This document shows positions 7,820 through 15,563 of a stretch of 64,000 nucleotides of DNA, in pieces. The stretch is taken from contig CAIRTF010000065.1 in assembly GCA_903881425.1 (NCBI GenBank), positions 1-64,000 of the forward strand. The letters run 5' to 3'. How positions within the stretch are numbered: the stretch's first letter is position 1; each line of letters begins with the position of its first letter. A program made the position numbers and the translations under genes. The notes under the pieces are model-generated. The model was not told where the DNA came from, did no database searches, and saw only the letters and a list, made by a program, of their open reading frames with translations. The stretch is from an uncultured Chitinophagaceae bacterium (GTDB taxonomy: Bacteria > Bacteroidota > Bacteroidia > Chitinophagales > Chitinophagaceae).

Positions 7820-9006
7820 CAAGCTACTTTTTTTATGGTTGCGTTAGATCCTATTTTATTATTTTCTAAATTTTCAATCAACACAACTCCCGGCCTCTTC
7901 CCTTTTTTAAAACTTCCTAAAACATTATCCATTTGTAATGCTTTCGCGCCATTCAATGTTGCCCATTTCAATAATTCCGTTTCTGCAATATTTGGATGAT
8001 ATTTTTTAATTGTTTTCATTTCATCCAAAATACTTAAACTCCAATTGCTTGCCAGGCTATCGGTTCCAATTACCATGTTACATTGATGTTCTAAAAAGAG
8101 CGAAATTGGCGGAAATGCATTCTCTATATAGGCATTAGCATTAACGCATAAACAATAGAAAAATTGTTGATTGTGCTGCGATTGTGCTGCTAAAAATTCA
8201 ATATCACTTTTTTGGGTGAAAGTGTTGTGTACAAAAATTACCTGCTTGGCATTGGATAATTTATTAGCATAAGATTGAAGACTGCTTTTGCCGGTTGGTT
8301 GAAAAAAGGAATGATCTAAATTCATTTTATTATACATCCTGATAAAATCGCCGCTGCCATTAATAAATAAATTGTCTTCAAAAGATGTTTCCTGATTATG
8401 TATGGTTGTTGTCTTGTTTTGAAAATAAGGATTCATCAATTCCCATAATTCATTGGAAACAGAATAAGGCGCATGTGGTGCAAGAGAAAGTTGGGAGCCC
8501 GGAGTCTGGAGTCTGGAGAAAGCATCATAACAAGTTTTACTTCTTTCAAATCTTTGTTGTGCAACTTGTGGTAACCATCCGCTTACTTCAATAAAATTGT
8601 AATATATATTTCTTTGTTTTGTTTTTTGATGAAGCGTTAAAGTATTATTACAAATATCTCCCACCGCAACAATACCATTTGCTATCATTTCATCTTCTGC
8701 TGTTGCAATAGCATCCAATATTTCATCTTCCGGAAAGTGACGTTGTGTTACTACGCTGAAAACAAAATCAACCAACCCCGTTTTTTCCGGAATCAATCCT
8801 TTCATATGACTTAATTCCAAATGACAATGACAATTGATAAAACCGGGAGAGAGAATGCCATAAAATAATTGAATATCATCACCCGCATTTTTTTCATCAA
8901 TTATTTCAATCACTTTTCCATGCTCATCAGTAATTAAAACATTTTGATGATCGAGTAATTGATACCCATCAAATAAATAATCGGCTTTAAATTTTTGGTA
9001 AGACAA
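7819..9006 (-). CDS. Metal-dependent amidohydrolase (TrzA/SsnA-like; possible aminodeoxyfutalosine deaminase)
   Basis: The protein is a cytosolic cyclic amidohydrolase of the deaminase type. It shows the metal-binding HCHLE motif, HAPYS, a His-rich HNQE segment, VHN and the late GTDSLASN motif with the catalytic Asp. This subfamily includes nucleoside and triazine deaminases and the aminodeoxyfutalosine deaminase of the futalosine menaquinone route; the latter is a guess without the other mqn genes in view. No ATG fits the family N-terminus. I use the TTG at 9004-9006 (next to YQKFKADY); a TTG at 9055-9057 is an alternative. A 7-nt tandem repeat (GGAGTCT) at 8503-8518 falls within the coding region. 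Confidence 0.8.
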   Translation of the reverse strand: MSYQKFKADYLFDGYQLLDHQNVLITDEHGKVIEIIDEKNAGDDIQLFYGILSPGFINCHCHLELSHMKGLIPEKTGLVDFVFSVVTQRHFPEDEILDAIATAEDEMIANGIVAVGDICNNTLTLHQKTKQRNIYYNFIEVSGWLPQVAQQRFERSKTCYDAFSRLQTPGSQLSLAPHAPYSVSNELWELMNPYFQNKTTTIHNQETSFEDNLFINGSGDFIRMYNKMNLDHSFFQPTGKSSLQSYANKLSNAKQVIFVHNTFTQKSDIEFLAAQSQHNQQFFYCLCVNANAYIENAFPPISLFLEHQCNMVIGTDSLASNWSLSILDEMKTIKKYHPNIAETELLKWATLNGAKALQMDNVLGSFKKGKRPGVVLIENLENNKIGSNATIKKVA

Positions 9007-9200
9007 GATGTTATTTTTCGAAGCGAAGGTCTGTGTTTTTATAATTGATGAAAGCAATTTGAAAACTAAGCTTGTGCAATGATTAAACTCAGAAAATCTA
9101 ATAAATTCAGAGTTAGCAGGGTGTATTTAAAAATTCAAACAAAATTTTTATTGAAAATCAACTAGTTATAAAGGTTCGATAAAAAATAGTTGCTTATATT

Positions 9201-9232
9201 TTTGGAAAATCAATTGCAGTAACTCACCTTTG
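9201..9232 (+). promoter_or_regulatory. Promoter of the rplM ribosomal operon
   Basis: TTTG at 9201-9204 and CACCTTTG at 9225-9232 match the Bacteroidota -33/-7 elements (TTTG, 20 nt, TAnnTTTG) with one mismatch in the -7 box. Transcription would start about 5-8 nt downstream, leaving a leader of about 65 nt before rplM. Confidence 0.6.
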
Positions 9233-9261
9233 CACTCCCGAAAAAAATCGGGATATTTTAT

Positions 9262-9283
9262 GATCAGCGGGATAGCGCCGATC
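9262..9283 (+). promoter_or_regulatory. Leader hairpin upstream of rplM
   Basis: GATCAGCG and CGCCGATC pair with one A-C mismatch around a 6-nt loop, ending 19 nt before the rplM ATG. Its position in the predicted 5' leader of a ribosomal protein operon makes it a candidate autoregulatory site, as known for several r-protein leaders. A second dyad (TCCCGA...TCGGGA, 9236-9253) overlaps the likely start of transcription. Confidence 0.4.
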
Positions 9284-9302
9284 TCACTTAAACAAAATTA
9301 TC

Positions 9303-9746
9303 ATGAGTAAACTTCATTTCACTACAAAACATGCGAACGAGGCTACCGTTAAACACAACTGGTATATTGTGGACGGTACTAATCAAACCGTTGGTCGCAT
9401 TGCATCAAAAATTGCTGCTGTTCTTCGCGGAAAGAACAAAGCGTATTACACACCGCACGTAGATTGCGGCGATTATGTAATTATCGTTAATGCAGAAAAA
9501 GTTGTTTTTACTGGAAATAAAGCCGAACAAAAACAATACATTAATTATTCAGGTTATCCCGGCGGTAAAAAAGAAGAAGCTGCACAAGATTTATTGAAAC
9601 GTCGCCCCGAAGTAATTATGGAAAGAGCCATCAAAGGCATGTTACCAAAAAATCGTTTGGGTCGTAAAATGTTCAAGAAATTATTTGTGTATGTTGGTAC
9701 ACAACATCCGCATGGAGCACAACAACCTAAAGAATTAAAATTCTAA
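9303..9746 (+). CDS. rplM: 50S ribosomal protein L13
   Basis: The 147-aa protein is a standard-length L13, an early-assembling protein of the large subunit. Family signatures are visible in the WYIVDG N-terminus, the VGRIAS block and the RAIKGMLPKNRLGR segment. It opens the rplM-rpsI-rpsB cluster; rpsI begins 32 nt later, the usual L13-S9 pairing. Confidence 0.98.
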   Translation: MSKLHFTTKHANEATVKHNWYIVDGTNQTVGRIASKIAAVLRGKNKAYYTPHVDCGDYVIIVNAEKVVFTGNKAEQKQYINYSGYPGGKKEEAAQDLLKRRPEVIMERAIKGMLPKNRLGRKMFKKLFVYVGTQHPHGAQQPKELKF

Positions 9747-9778
9747 TTACCAAAATTTATCATTCCAAATTTTAATAA

Positions 9779-10168
9779 ATGGAAAAACAAAAAAATGCAG
9801 TTGGTCGCCGTAAAGAAGCCGTAACCCGTGTTTTCATTAGCAAGGGTGATGGTAAGATCACTGTTAACGACAAAAATTATAAAGACTATTTCCCATTAGT
9901 GTATTTACAAAATCAAGTAGAAGCCCCATTAAAAGTTTCAGAAGTGGTTGGCAAATTTGATATTGTTGTTAATGCACAAGGTGGCGGATTGAAAGGACAA
10001 GCAGAAGCAATTAAATTAGGCATTGCTCGTGCATTGTTGGAAGTAAATCCTGAATTCCGTCCTGTATTAAAAGCAGCCGGTCATTTGAAACGTGATCCAC
10101 GTGGTGTTGAACGTAAGAAGTTTGGTCATAAAAAAGCACGTCGTAGCTTCCAGTTCAGTAAACGTTAA
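9779..10168 (+). CDS. rpsI: 30S ribosomal protein S9
   Basis: The 129-aa protein shows the S9 signature GxGGxxGQAEAIxLGIARAL and ends with the basic tail (SFQFSKR) that reaches the P-site tRNA in the small subunit. It follows rplM by 32 nt and precedes rpsB by 45 nt, so one transcript is likely. Confidence 0.98.
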   Translation: MEKQKNAVGRRKEAVTRVFISKGDGKITVNDKNYKDYFPLVYLQNQVEAPLKVSEVVGKFDIVVNAQGGGLKGQAEAIKLGIARALLEVNPEFRPVLKAAGHLKRDPRGVERKKFGHKKARRSFQFSKR

Positions 10169-10213
10169 TCATTACAATCAAACAAATTCATCAAACACAT
10201 TTATATTAATACA

Positions 10214-11104
10214 ATGGAAAATAACACTTCATTACAACAGCAACTTTTGGAAGCCGGTGTTCACTTTGGCCATCTGAAAAAGAAGTGGAATCCAAAGATG
10301 TTACCATACATCTTTGCTGAAAAGAAAGGTATTCACATCATTGATTTGAATAAAACTGTAGATCATTTACAGGAAACTGCTGCCGCAATGAAACAAATTG
10401 CAAAGAGTGGAAAAAAGATCATGTTTGTGGCTACTAAAAAACAAGCAAAAGAAATTGTTAGCGAATGCGCTAAAAAAGTAAACATGCCTTTTGCAACAGA
10501 ACGTTGGTTGGGTGGTATGTTAACAAACTTCAACACTGTTCGTAAGAGCGTAAAGAAAATGCAGAGCATTGAAAAAATGTTGAATGATGGCAGTGCAGAA
10601 AGCTTGACCAAAAAAGAACGCTTAACATTAAGTCGTGATAAAGAAAAAATGGAAAAAGTATTGGGCGGTATTGCACAATTAGGTCGCTTACCGGCTGCCT
10701 TATTCCTTGTAGATATTGGTCACGAGCATATTGCATTGGCAGAAGCAAAACGCTTAGGCATCACAACTTTTGGTATGGTAGATACTAATTGTGATCCTAA
10801 TAAAGTTGATTTTGCTATTCCGGCAAATGATGATGCAACAAAATCAATTGCTATCATTACTAATTATTTGGTAGCTGCTATTGCAGAAGGTTTGGCTGAA
10901 CGCCAAGCTTCAAAAGATGAAGAAGAATCACATGATCATGATTCTAATGAAAATGAAGCAAAAGCGCGCAGATTAGAAGCCGAAGCACAAGCAGAAGGTG
11001 GTCGTGGTCGCAGAGGTCGTGGTCCTGTTGATGCTGCTGCTCCGGGCGGTCAACCAAAACGTCGAGTACCAAACACTCGTCGACCTGCAGGTGGTGGAAG
11101 ATAA
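10214..11104 (+). CDS. rpsB: 30S ribosomal protein S2 with an acidic/RG-rich C-terminal extension
   Basis: Residues 1-231 are a normal S2: the GVHFGH signature near residue 16, RWLGGMLTNF in the middle and the DTNCDP segment. Residues 232-296 are an added tail: first acidic with His and Asp, then Arg/Gly-rich (GRGRRGRG) and Pro/Arg-rich. It looks disordered and able to bind nucleic acid. A weak hairpin follows at 11124-11170. Confidence 0.97.
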   Translation: MENNTSLQQQLLEAGVHFGHLKKKWNPKMLPYIFAEKKGIHIIDLNKTVDHLQETAAAMKQIAKSGKKIMFVATKKQAKEIVSECAKKVNMPFATERWLGGMLTNFNTVRKSVKKMQSIEKMLNDGSAESLTKKERLTLSRDKEKMEKVLGGIAQLGRLPAALFLVDIGHEHIALAEAKRLGITTFGMVDTNCDPNKVDFAIPANDDATKSIAIITNYLVAAIAEGLAERQASKDEEESHDHDSNENEAKARRLEAEAQAEGGRGRRGRGPVDAAAPGGQPKRRVPNTRRPAGGGR

Positions 11105-11123
11105 TAATCATCAATAAATCATT

Positions 11124-11170
11124 GGGTCATTAGTCATTCAGTGAAATGTTTGATTATTGACCCATCTTTT
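11124..11170 (+). terminator. Weak hairpin terminator after rpsB
   Basis: GGGTCATTAGTCA pairs with TGATTATTGACCC (two mismatches) across a 14-nt loop and is followed by ATCTTTT. It separates rpsB from tsf, which has its own promoter-like element. Confidence 0.45.
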
Positions 11171-11278
11171 ATAACACCATTCAACATCATTGTAATTTTA
11201 TCCCGATGAATATCTGGACACAATTCAACTGTAACAATGTCTTCATCTTTTTATAATATAAATGACAAAAACTACAGA

Positions 11279-11286
11279 TAATTTTG
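11279..11286 (+). promoter_or_regulatory. -7 promoter element for tsf
   Basis: TAATTTTG is an exact match to TAnnTTTG, 49 nt before the tsf start codon. No clear -33 TTTG is found at the right distance. It supports independent transcription of tsf. Confidence 0.45.
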
Positions 11287-11321
11287 CGGCACAATCTTCG
11301 ATAACAATAATAAAATTAAAA

Positions 11322-11326
11322 AGGAG
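11322..11326 (+). promoter_or_regulatory. Shine-Dalgarno site of tsf
   Basis: AGGAG (within AAAAAGGAGAAAC) lies 9 nt before the ATG at 11336. Most genes in this window have no such site, so it stands out and fixes the tsf start. Confidence 0.7.
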
Positions 11327-11335
11327 AAACATATT

Positions 11336-12178
11336 ATGAGTACAACCATAGCAATTACCGCTGCCGATATTAATAAGTTGCGTCAGGCAACCGGAGCAGG
11401 TATGATGGATTGCAGAAAAGCATTAACCGAAACTAATGGCGACTTTGAAGCTGCTATTGATTGGTTACGTAAACAAGGACAAAAAGTAGCCGCTAAACGC
11501 AGCGATCGTGAAGCGAAAGAAGGTGTGATTATTGCAAAAACAACAGCAGATAATAAAACCGGATTTATTGTTTGTATTAGTTGTGAAACAGATTTCGTTT
11601 CAAAGAATGCAGACTTTGTTGCATTTGCACAAAGCATTGCAGACGCTGCTGTTTCCAATAATGCAAAAACTGTAGAAGAATTAAATGAAGTAACAATCAA
11701 TGGTGCTAAAGTTGCCGATATGATTAATGATAAATTGGCATCTATTGGCGAAAAAATTGGTGTAAGCAGATTTGAAAGAATAGAAGCACCTTTTGTTGCG
11801 TCTTATATTCATGGTGCAAACAGAATGGGTGTTTTGGTTGCATTAAATCAGGAAGCTGCTGAAGCAGGAAAAGATATTGCAATGCAAATTGCGGCTATGA
11901 ATCCATTGGCTGTTGATGCAGAGAGTATTCCTGCAACTACCATTGAAAGAGAAAGAGCGATTGTTGTGGAAACAATGAAAGCCGATCCTAAAATGGCTGG
12001 CAAACCGGAAGAAATGATTGCTAAAATTGCAGAAGGTAAATTAAATGCCTTTTTTAAGGAACAAACTTTATTGGCACAACCTTTTGTAAAAGACAGCAGC
12101 AAATCTGTTGCTGATTATTTAAAAAGTGTGAATGCCGGATTGAAAGTGATTGAGTTCAAAAGAGTGGCATTAGGATAA
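11336..12178 (+). CDS. tsf: Elongation factor Ts
   Basis: EF-Ts is the nucleotide exchange factor that regenerates EF-Tu-GTP in the cytosol. The 280-aa protein has the N-terminal UBA-like domain with the signature LRQATGAGMMDCRKAL, then TDFVSKN, the second classic EF-Ts motif, and the core dimerisation domain. It follows rpsB after 231 nt with its own promoter and Shine-Dalgarno site, and is followed by a strong terminator. Confidence 0.98.
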   Translation: MSTTIAITAADINKLRQATGAGMMDCRKALTETNGDFEAAIDWLRKQGQKVAAKRSDREAKEGVIIAKTTADNKTGFIVCISCETDFVSKNADFVAFAQSIADAAVSNNAKTVEELNEVTINGAKVADMINDKLASIGEKIGVSRFERIEAPFVASYIHGANRMGVLVALNQEAAEAGKDIAMQIAAMNPLAVDAESIPATTIERERAIVVETMKADPKMAGKPEEMIAKIAEGKLNAFFKEQTLLAQPFVKDSSKSVADYLKSVNAGLKVIEFKRVALG

Positions 12179-12200
12179 AAATTAAATTCAATATAATAGC

Positions 12201-12233
12201 AAAAAGGAAACATTTCATCGTGTTTCCTTTTTT
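12201..12233 (+). terminator. Intrinsic terminator after tsf
   Basis: AAAAAGGAAACA and TGTTTCCTTTTTT form a 12-bp stem with an 8-nt loop and a terminal T-run. Confidence 0.85.
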
Positions 12234-12290
12234 CGTTTTGGTGCATCATCAAAAATTCAGGTTATTTGCAAACGAAATAAAACCTTACCC

Positions 12291-13007
12291 ATGCTTCCAA
12301 AATACAAACGCGTTCTTCTTAAATTATCCGGTGAAGCTTTATTGGGCAACCAAAAAAATGGTGATCCATTCGATCCAAAGGTCATAGAACAATATGCGCA
12401 TGATATTAAATTGGTAACTGATTTGGGTGTGCAAGTAGCTATTGTAATTGGAGGAGGTAATATTTATCGCGGTATGAATGAAGCTGATAGCGGCATTGAA
12501 CGTGCACATGGTGATTATATGGGCATGTTAGCAACAGTAATTAATGCAATGGCGATGCAGGCCATGTTGGAAAGAATTGGTGTTTATACGCGTTTACAAA
12601 GTGCTATCAACATGGAACAAGTGGCAGAACCATATATCCGCAGAAAAGCATTGCGCCACTTAGAAAAAGGTCGTGTTGTTATTTTTGGTGCCGGAACAGG
12701 TAATCCCTATTTTACTACAGATACTGCCGGAAGTTTGCGTGCCATTGAAATGAAAGCCGATGTTATTTTGAAAGGAACAAGAGTAGATGGTATTTATAAT
12801 GCTGATCCGGAAAAAGACCCAACTGCTAAACGTTTTGAAAAATTAAGTTTTGAAGAATGTATTAGCAAGAATTTGCGTGTGATGGACATGACAGCATTTA
12901 CTTTATGCATGGAAAATAAATTACCGATTATTGTTTTTGATATGAACAGACCCGGAAATTTATTGCAGGTAGTAGAAGGTATGAATGTGGGAACATTGGT
13001 TAGTTAG
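12291..13007 (+). CDS. pyrH: UMP kinase
   Basis: PyrH phosphorylates UMP to UDP in pyrimidine nucleotide synthesis. The 238-aa protein has the amino-acid-kinase fold signatures: KLSGEAL near the N-terminus, VIGGGN (nucleotide site), [16 protein letters not shown] and the DGIYNADP segment. Frequently frr follows pyrH; here the next gene is a TolC-like protein, so that linkage is broken. Confidence 0.97.
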   Translation: MLPKYKRVLLKLSGEALLGNQKNGDPFDPKVIEQYAHDIKLVTDLGVQVAIVIGGGNIYRGMNEADSGIERAHGDYMGMLATVINAMAMQAMLERIGVYTRLQSAINMEQVAEPYIRRKALRHLEKGRVVIFGAGTGNPYFTTDTAGSLRAIEMKADVILKGTRVDGIYNADPEKDPTAKRFEKLSFEECISKNLRVMDMTAFTLCMENKLPIIVFDMNRPGNLLQVVEGMNVGTLVS

Positions 13008-13067
13008 TTTATCCGTTGGTGTAATATTTTTCTTCCTTGTATTCTCCTTGGTAACTTCAATTTTATT

Positions 13068-14363
13068 ATGAAGAAAGTAACCATTATATGTTTTTTGTTG
13101 ATGCAACTTTTTGCTAATGCACAACAACGTTTATCATTATCCGATGCAGTCAGCACAGCATTAAAAAATAATTTAGGCATTCGTGTTGCAAAAAACAATG
13201 TATTCATCGCAACTATAAATAATGATTATGGAATTGCCGGTGGATTACCTTATGTAACACTTACGGGTTCAGATAATGAGCAATCTTTAAATCTGAATCA
13301 AACATTAAATGGAGGAACAAAAATTGAAAGAAGCGGCGCCACCAGTAATGCAGCTTCGGTTGGTGTTGGTGCAGGTGTTTTAGTGTATAATGGAGGAAAG
13401 GTTATTGCAGAAAAAAAGCGATTGGAAAATGTGCAGGCAGTAAACGAGTATCAATTAACCTCACGCGGATTAACATTGGCTAGCAATGTGATGCTGAAAT
13501 ATTTTGATATTGTTCGTCAACAGAGTTATGCTAAAACATTAGAAAAATCTATCGAAGTTTCTAAACAAAAATTATCCATCGTTCAAACACAAAAAGAAAT
13601 TGGTGTTGCCAACAATGCCGATTTATTTCAATCCCAATTGGATTTGAATGCACAACTTCAATCATTACAGGCACAACAATTAGTTATTGATCAGGATAAA
13701 ACAGATTTGCTGACACTTTTAACTTTAAAAACAGATTCAACTATTATTATCAGCGATACTATTTTGGTGGATCAATCTATAAAATTAGATTCTATTTTAA
13801 ATCATCTTGATATCAATCCTGATATAGTTGCAGCTGAAAAACAAATTCGCATCAATGAATTATTAGAAACAGAAATATTGGCGCAACGTTATCCATCTAT
13901 TTCTGCAACAACGGGGTTTAATTATAATAGATCTGAAAACTCTGCAGGAAGCGTTTTGTTTAATCAGAATTATGGTCCGTATGTAGGATTTAATTTTGCG
14001 CTGCCTATTTTTAATGGCGGTGTTTATAAAAAACAATCACAGGTTGCTACACTTACAACCGGCAACTCAAAATTATTAAGAGACACTTTGGTGTTGGCGT
14101 ATAATTCTATTGCTTTTAAAAACTGGCAAGCATATAAAAGTAATTTACAACAACTGCAAACACAACAAAAAAATTATGATTTGTCATTACAATTATTGGA
14201 TTTAGTATTACAACGGTTTCAATTACGTCAGGCAACTATTATCGATGTAAAGCAAGCCCAGCAAAGCTTTGAGAATGCAGGCTATCAATTGGTTAATTTA
14301 AGTTATGCAGCAAAGGTTTCAGAAATTCAATTAAAGAAATTAATTAACCGATTAAGTTTCTAA
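13068..14363 (+). CDS. TolC-family outer membrane protein
   Basis: The 431-aa protein carries a Sec signal peptide (about 1-18, ending ANAQ) and two outer-membrane-efflux-protein repeats rich in long alpha-helical coiled coils with Gln/Asn/Leu heptads, as in TolC channel proteins. It lacks an adjacent inner-membrane pump or adaptor, so the partner is elsewhere. The next gene starts 9 nt downstream and may be co-transcribed, without an obvious functional link. Confidence 0.9.
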   Translation: MKKVTIICFLLMQLFANAQQRLSLSDAVSTALKNNLGIRVAKNNVFIATINNDYGIAGGLPYVTLTGSDNEQSLNLNQTLNGGTKIERSGATSNAASVGVGAGVLVYNGGKVIAEKKRLENVQAVNEYQLTSRGLTLASNVMLKYFDIVRQQSYAKTLEKSIEVSKQKLSIVQTQKEIGVANNADLFQSQLDLNAQLQSLQAQQLVIDQDKTDLLTLLTLKTDSTIIISDTILVDQSIKLDSILNHLDINPDIVAAEKQIRINELLETEILAQRYPSISATTGFNYNRSENSAGSVLFNQNYGPYVGFNFALPIFNGGVYKKQSQVATLTTGNSKLLRDTLVLAYNSIAFKNWQAYKSNLQQLQTQQKNYDLSLQLLDLVLQRFQLRQATIIDVKQAQQSFENAGYQLVNLSYAAKVSEIQLKKLINRLSF

Positions 14364-14372
14364 CTTTATTTC

Positions 14373-15515
14373 ATGTACGTTCAATCAAAGTTACCCAATG
14401 TAGGTACTACTATTTTTACGGTGATGAGTTCATTGGCATTGGAATATAATGCGGTGAATTTGGGTCAAGGCTTTCCTGATTTTTTAATGAGTGGTGAATT
14501 AACTTCTTTGGTGAATGATGCGATGAAAAAGGGATTCAATCAATATACTCACATGTGTGGTTTGCCATTATTGCGTGAAAGATTGGCTGAAAAAGCGGAG
14601 AAATTATATCAAACAAAAATTAATCCTGAAACACAAATTACAGTTACACCCGGCGGCACTTATGCGATATATACTGCACTTACAACTGTTTTACAAAGAG
14701 GAGATGAAGTAATTGTTTTTGAACCTGCTTACGATAGTTATATTCCCAACATTGAAGTTAACGGCGCTATTCCGGTTTTGATTTCTTTGAAACATCCTGA
14801 TTATTCTATTCCATGGGATGAAGTAAGACAAAAGATCAATGCTAAAACAAGAATGATCATGATCAACTCTCCGCATAATCCAACCGGAGCAGTGTTGAGT
14901 AAAAATGATATTGATGAGTTAAGAAAAATAGTTACTGATACAAACATTATTGTATTAAGTGATGAAGTGTATGAGCATCTGATATTTGATGATATTCAAC
15001 ATCAATCTGTTTTACGGTATCCCGATTTGTTAGAAAGAAGTTTTGTATGTTTTTCTTTTGGAAAAACATATCACTGCACCGGATGGAAATTGGGTTATTG
15101 TATTACATCCGGAGCATTGATGAAAGAATTTAGAAAAGTGCATCAATTCAATTGTTTTAGTTGCGATACGCCCAAACAATATGCGCTAGCAGAATATATT
15201 AAAAATGAAGATGCCTATTTATCATTAGGACCCTTCATTCAACAAAAGAGAGATTTTTTTCGAGAGCTGATGAAAGCCACACCATTCAAATGTATTCCAT
15301 CACACGGAAGTTATTTTGAATGTTACGGATATGATTTTACAAATGAATCGGATAAAGATTTAGCCATTCGTTTAACAAAAGAATGTGGCATTGCTACCAT
15401 TCCCGTTTCTGTTTTTTATAAAAACAGAGAAGACAATAAAGTATTGCGTTTTTGTTTTGCCAAAAAAGAAAGTACTTTAGAAAAAGCAGTCGAGAAATTA
15501 GTTACATTGAAATAA
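14373..15515 (+). CDS. PLP-dependent aminotransferase, methionine aminotransferase (YbdL-like) type
   Basis: This 380-aa fold-type I aminotransferase matches the YbdL/kynurenine-aminotransferase-like group that transaminates methionine and aromatic amino acids. Visible motifs are NLGQGFPDF at the N-terminus, NSPHNPTG, the DEVYEHL segment and the PLP-binding Lys in SFGKTYHCTGWK. The GWKLGY motif after the lysine is typical of the YbdL group. The final step of the methionine salvage pathway is a likely role; substrate is inferred from family. Confidence 0.88.
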   Translation: MYVQSKLPNVGTTIFTVMSSLALEYNAVNLGQGFPDFLMSGELTSLVNDAMKKGFNQYTHMCGLPLLRERLAEKAEKLYQTKINPETQITVTPGGTYAIYTALTTVLQRGDEVIVFEPAYDSYIPNIEVNGAIPVLISLKHPDYSIPWDEVRQKINAKTRMIMINSPHNPTGAVLSKNDIDELRKIVTDTNIIVLSDEVYEHLIFDDIQHQSVLRYPDLLERSFVCFSFGKTYHCTGWKLGYCITSGALMKEFRKVHQFNCFSCDTPKQYALAEYIKNEDAYLSLGPFIQQKRDFFRELMKATPFKCIPSHGSYFECYGYDFTNESDKDLAIRLTKECGIATIPVSVFYKNREDNKVLRFCFAKKESTLEKAVEKLVTLK

Positions 15516-15539
15516 AAACAGCAATCTTTTTAAGATTGC
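15511..15539 (-). terminator. Intrinsic terminator of the GH3 gene
   Basis: GCAATCTT/AAGATTGC form a hairpin with a 3-nt loop. The A-rich flank at 15511-15520 gives the T-tract on the minus strand, so it acts after the GH3 gene. The plus-strand side is not T-rich. Confidence 0.7.
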
Positions 15540-15563
15540 CGCTGAATCGGAGGTGTTGTTTGT

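Noticed and set aside
7560-7847. Plus-strand 95-codon frame opposite the small membrane protein
   Set aside because: The minus-strand frame has two helices and a TGATG coupling to its neighbour; the plus frame has neither signal nor domain.
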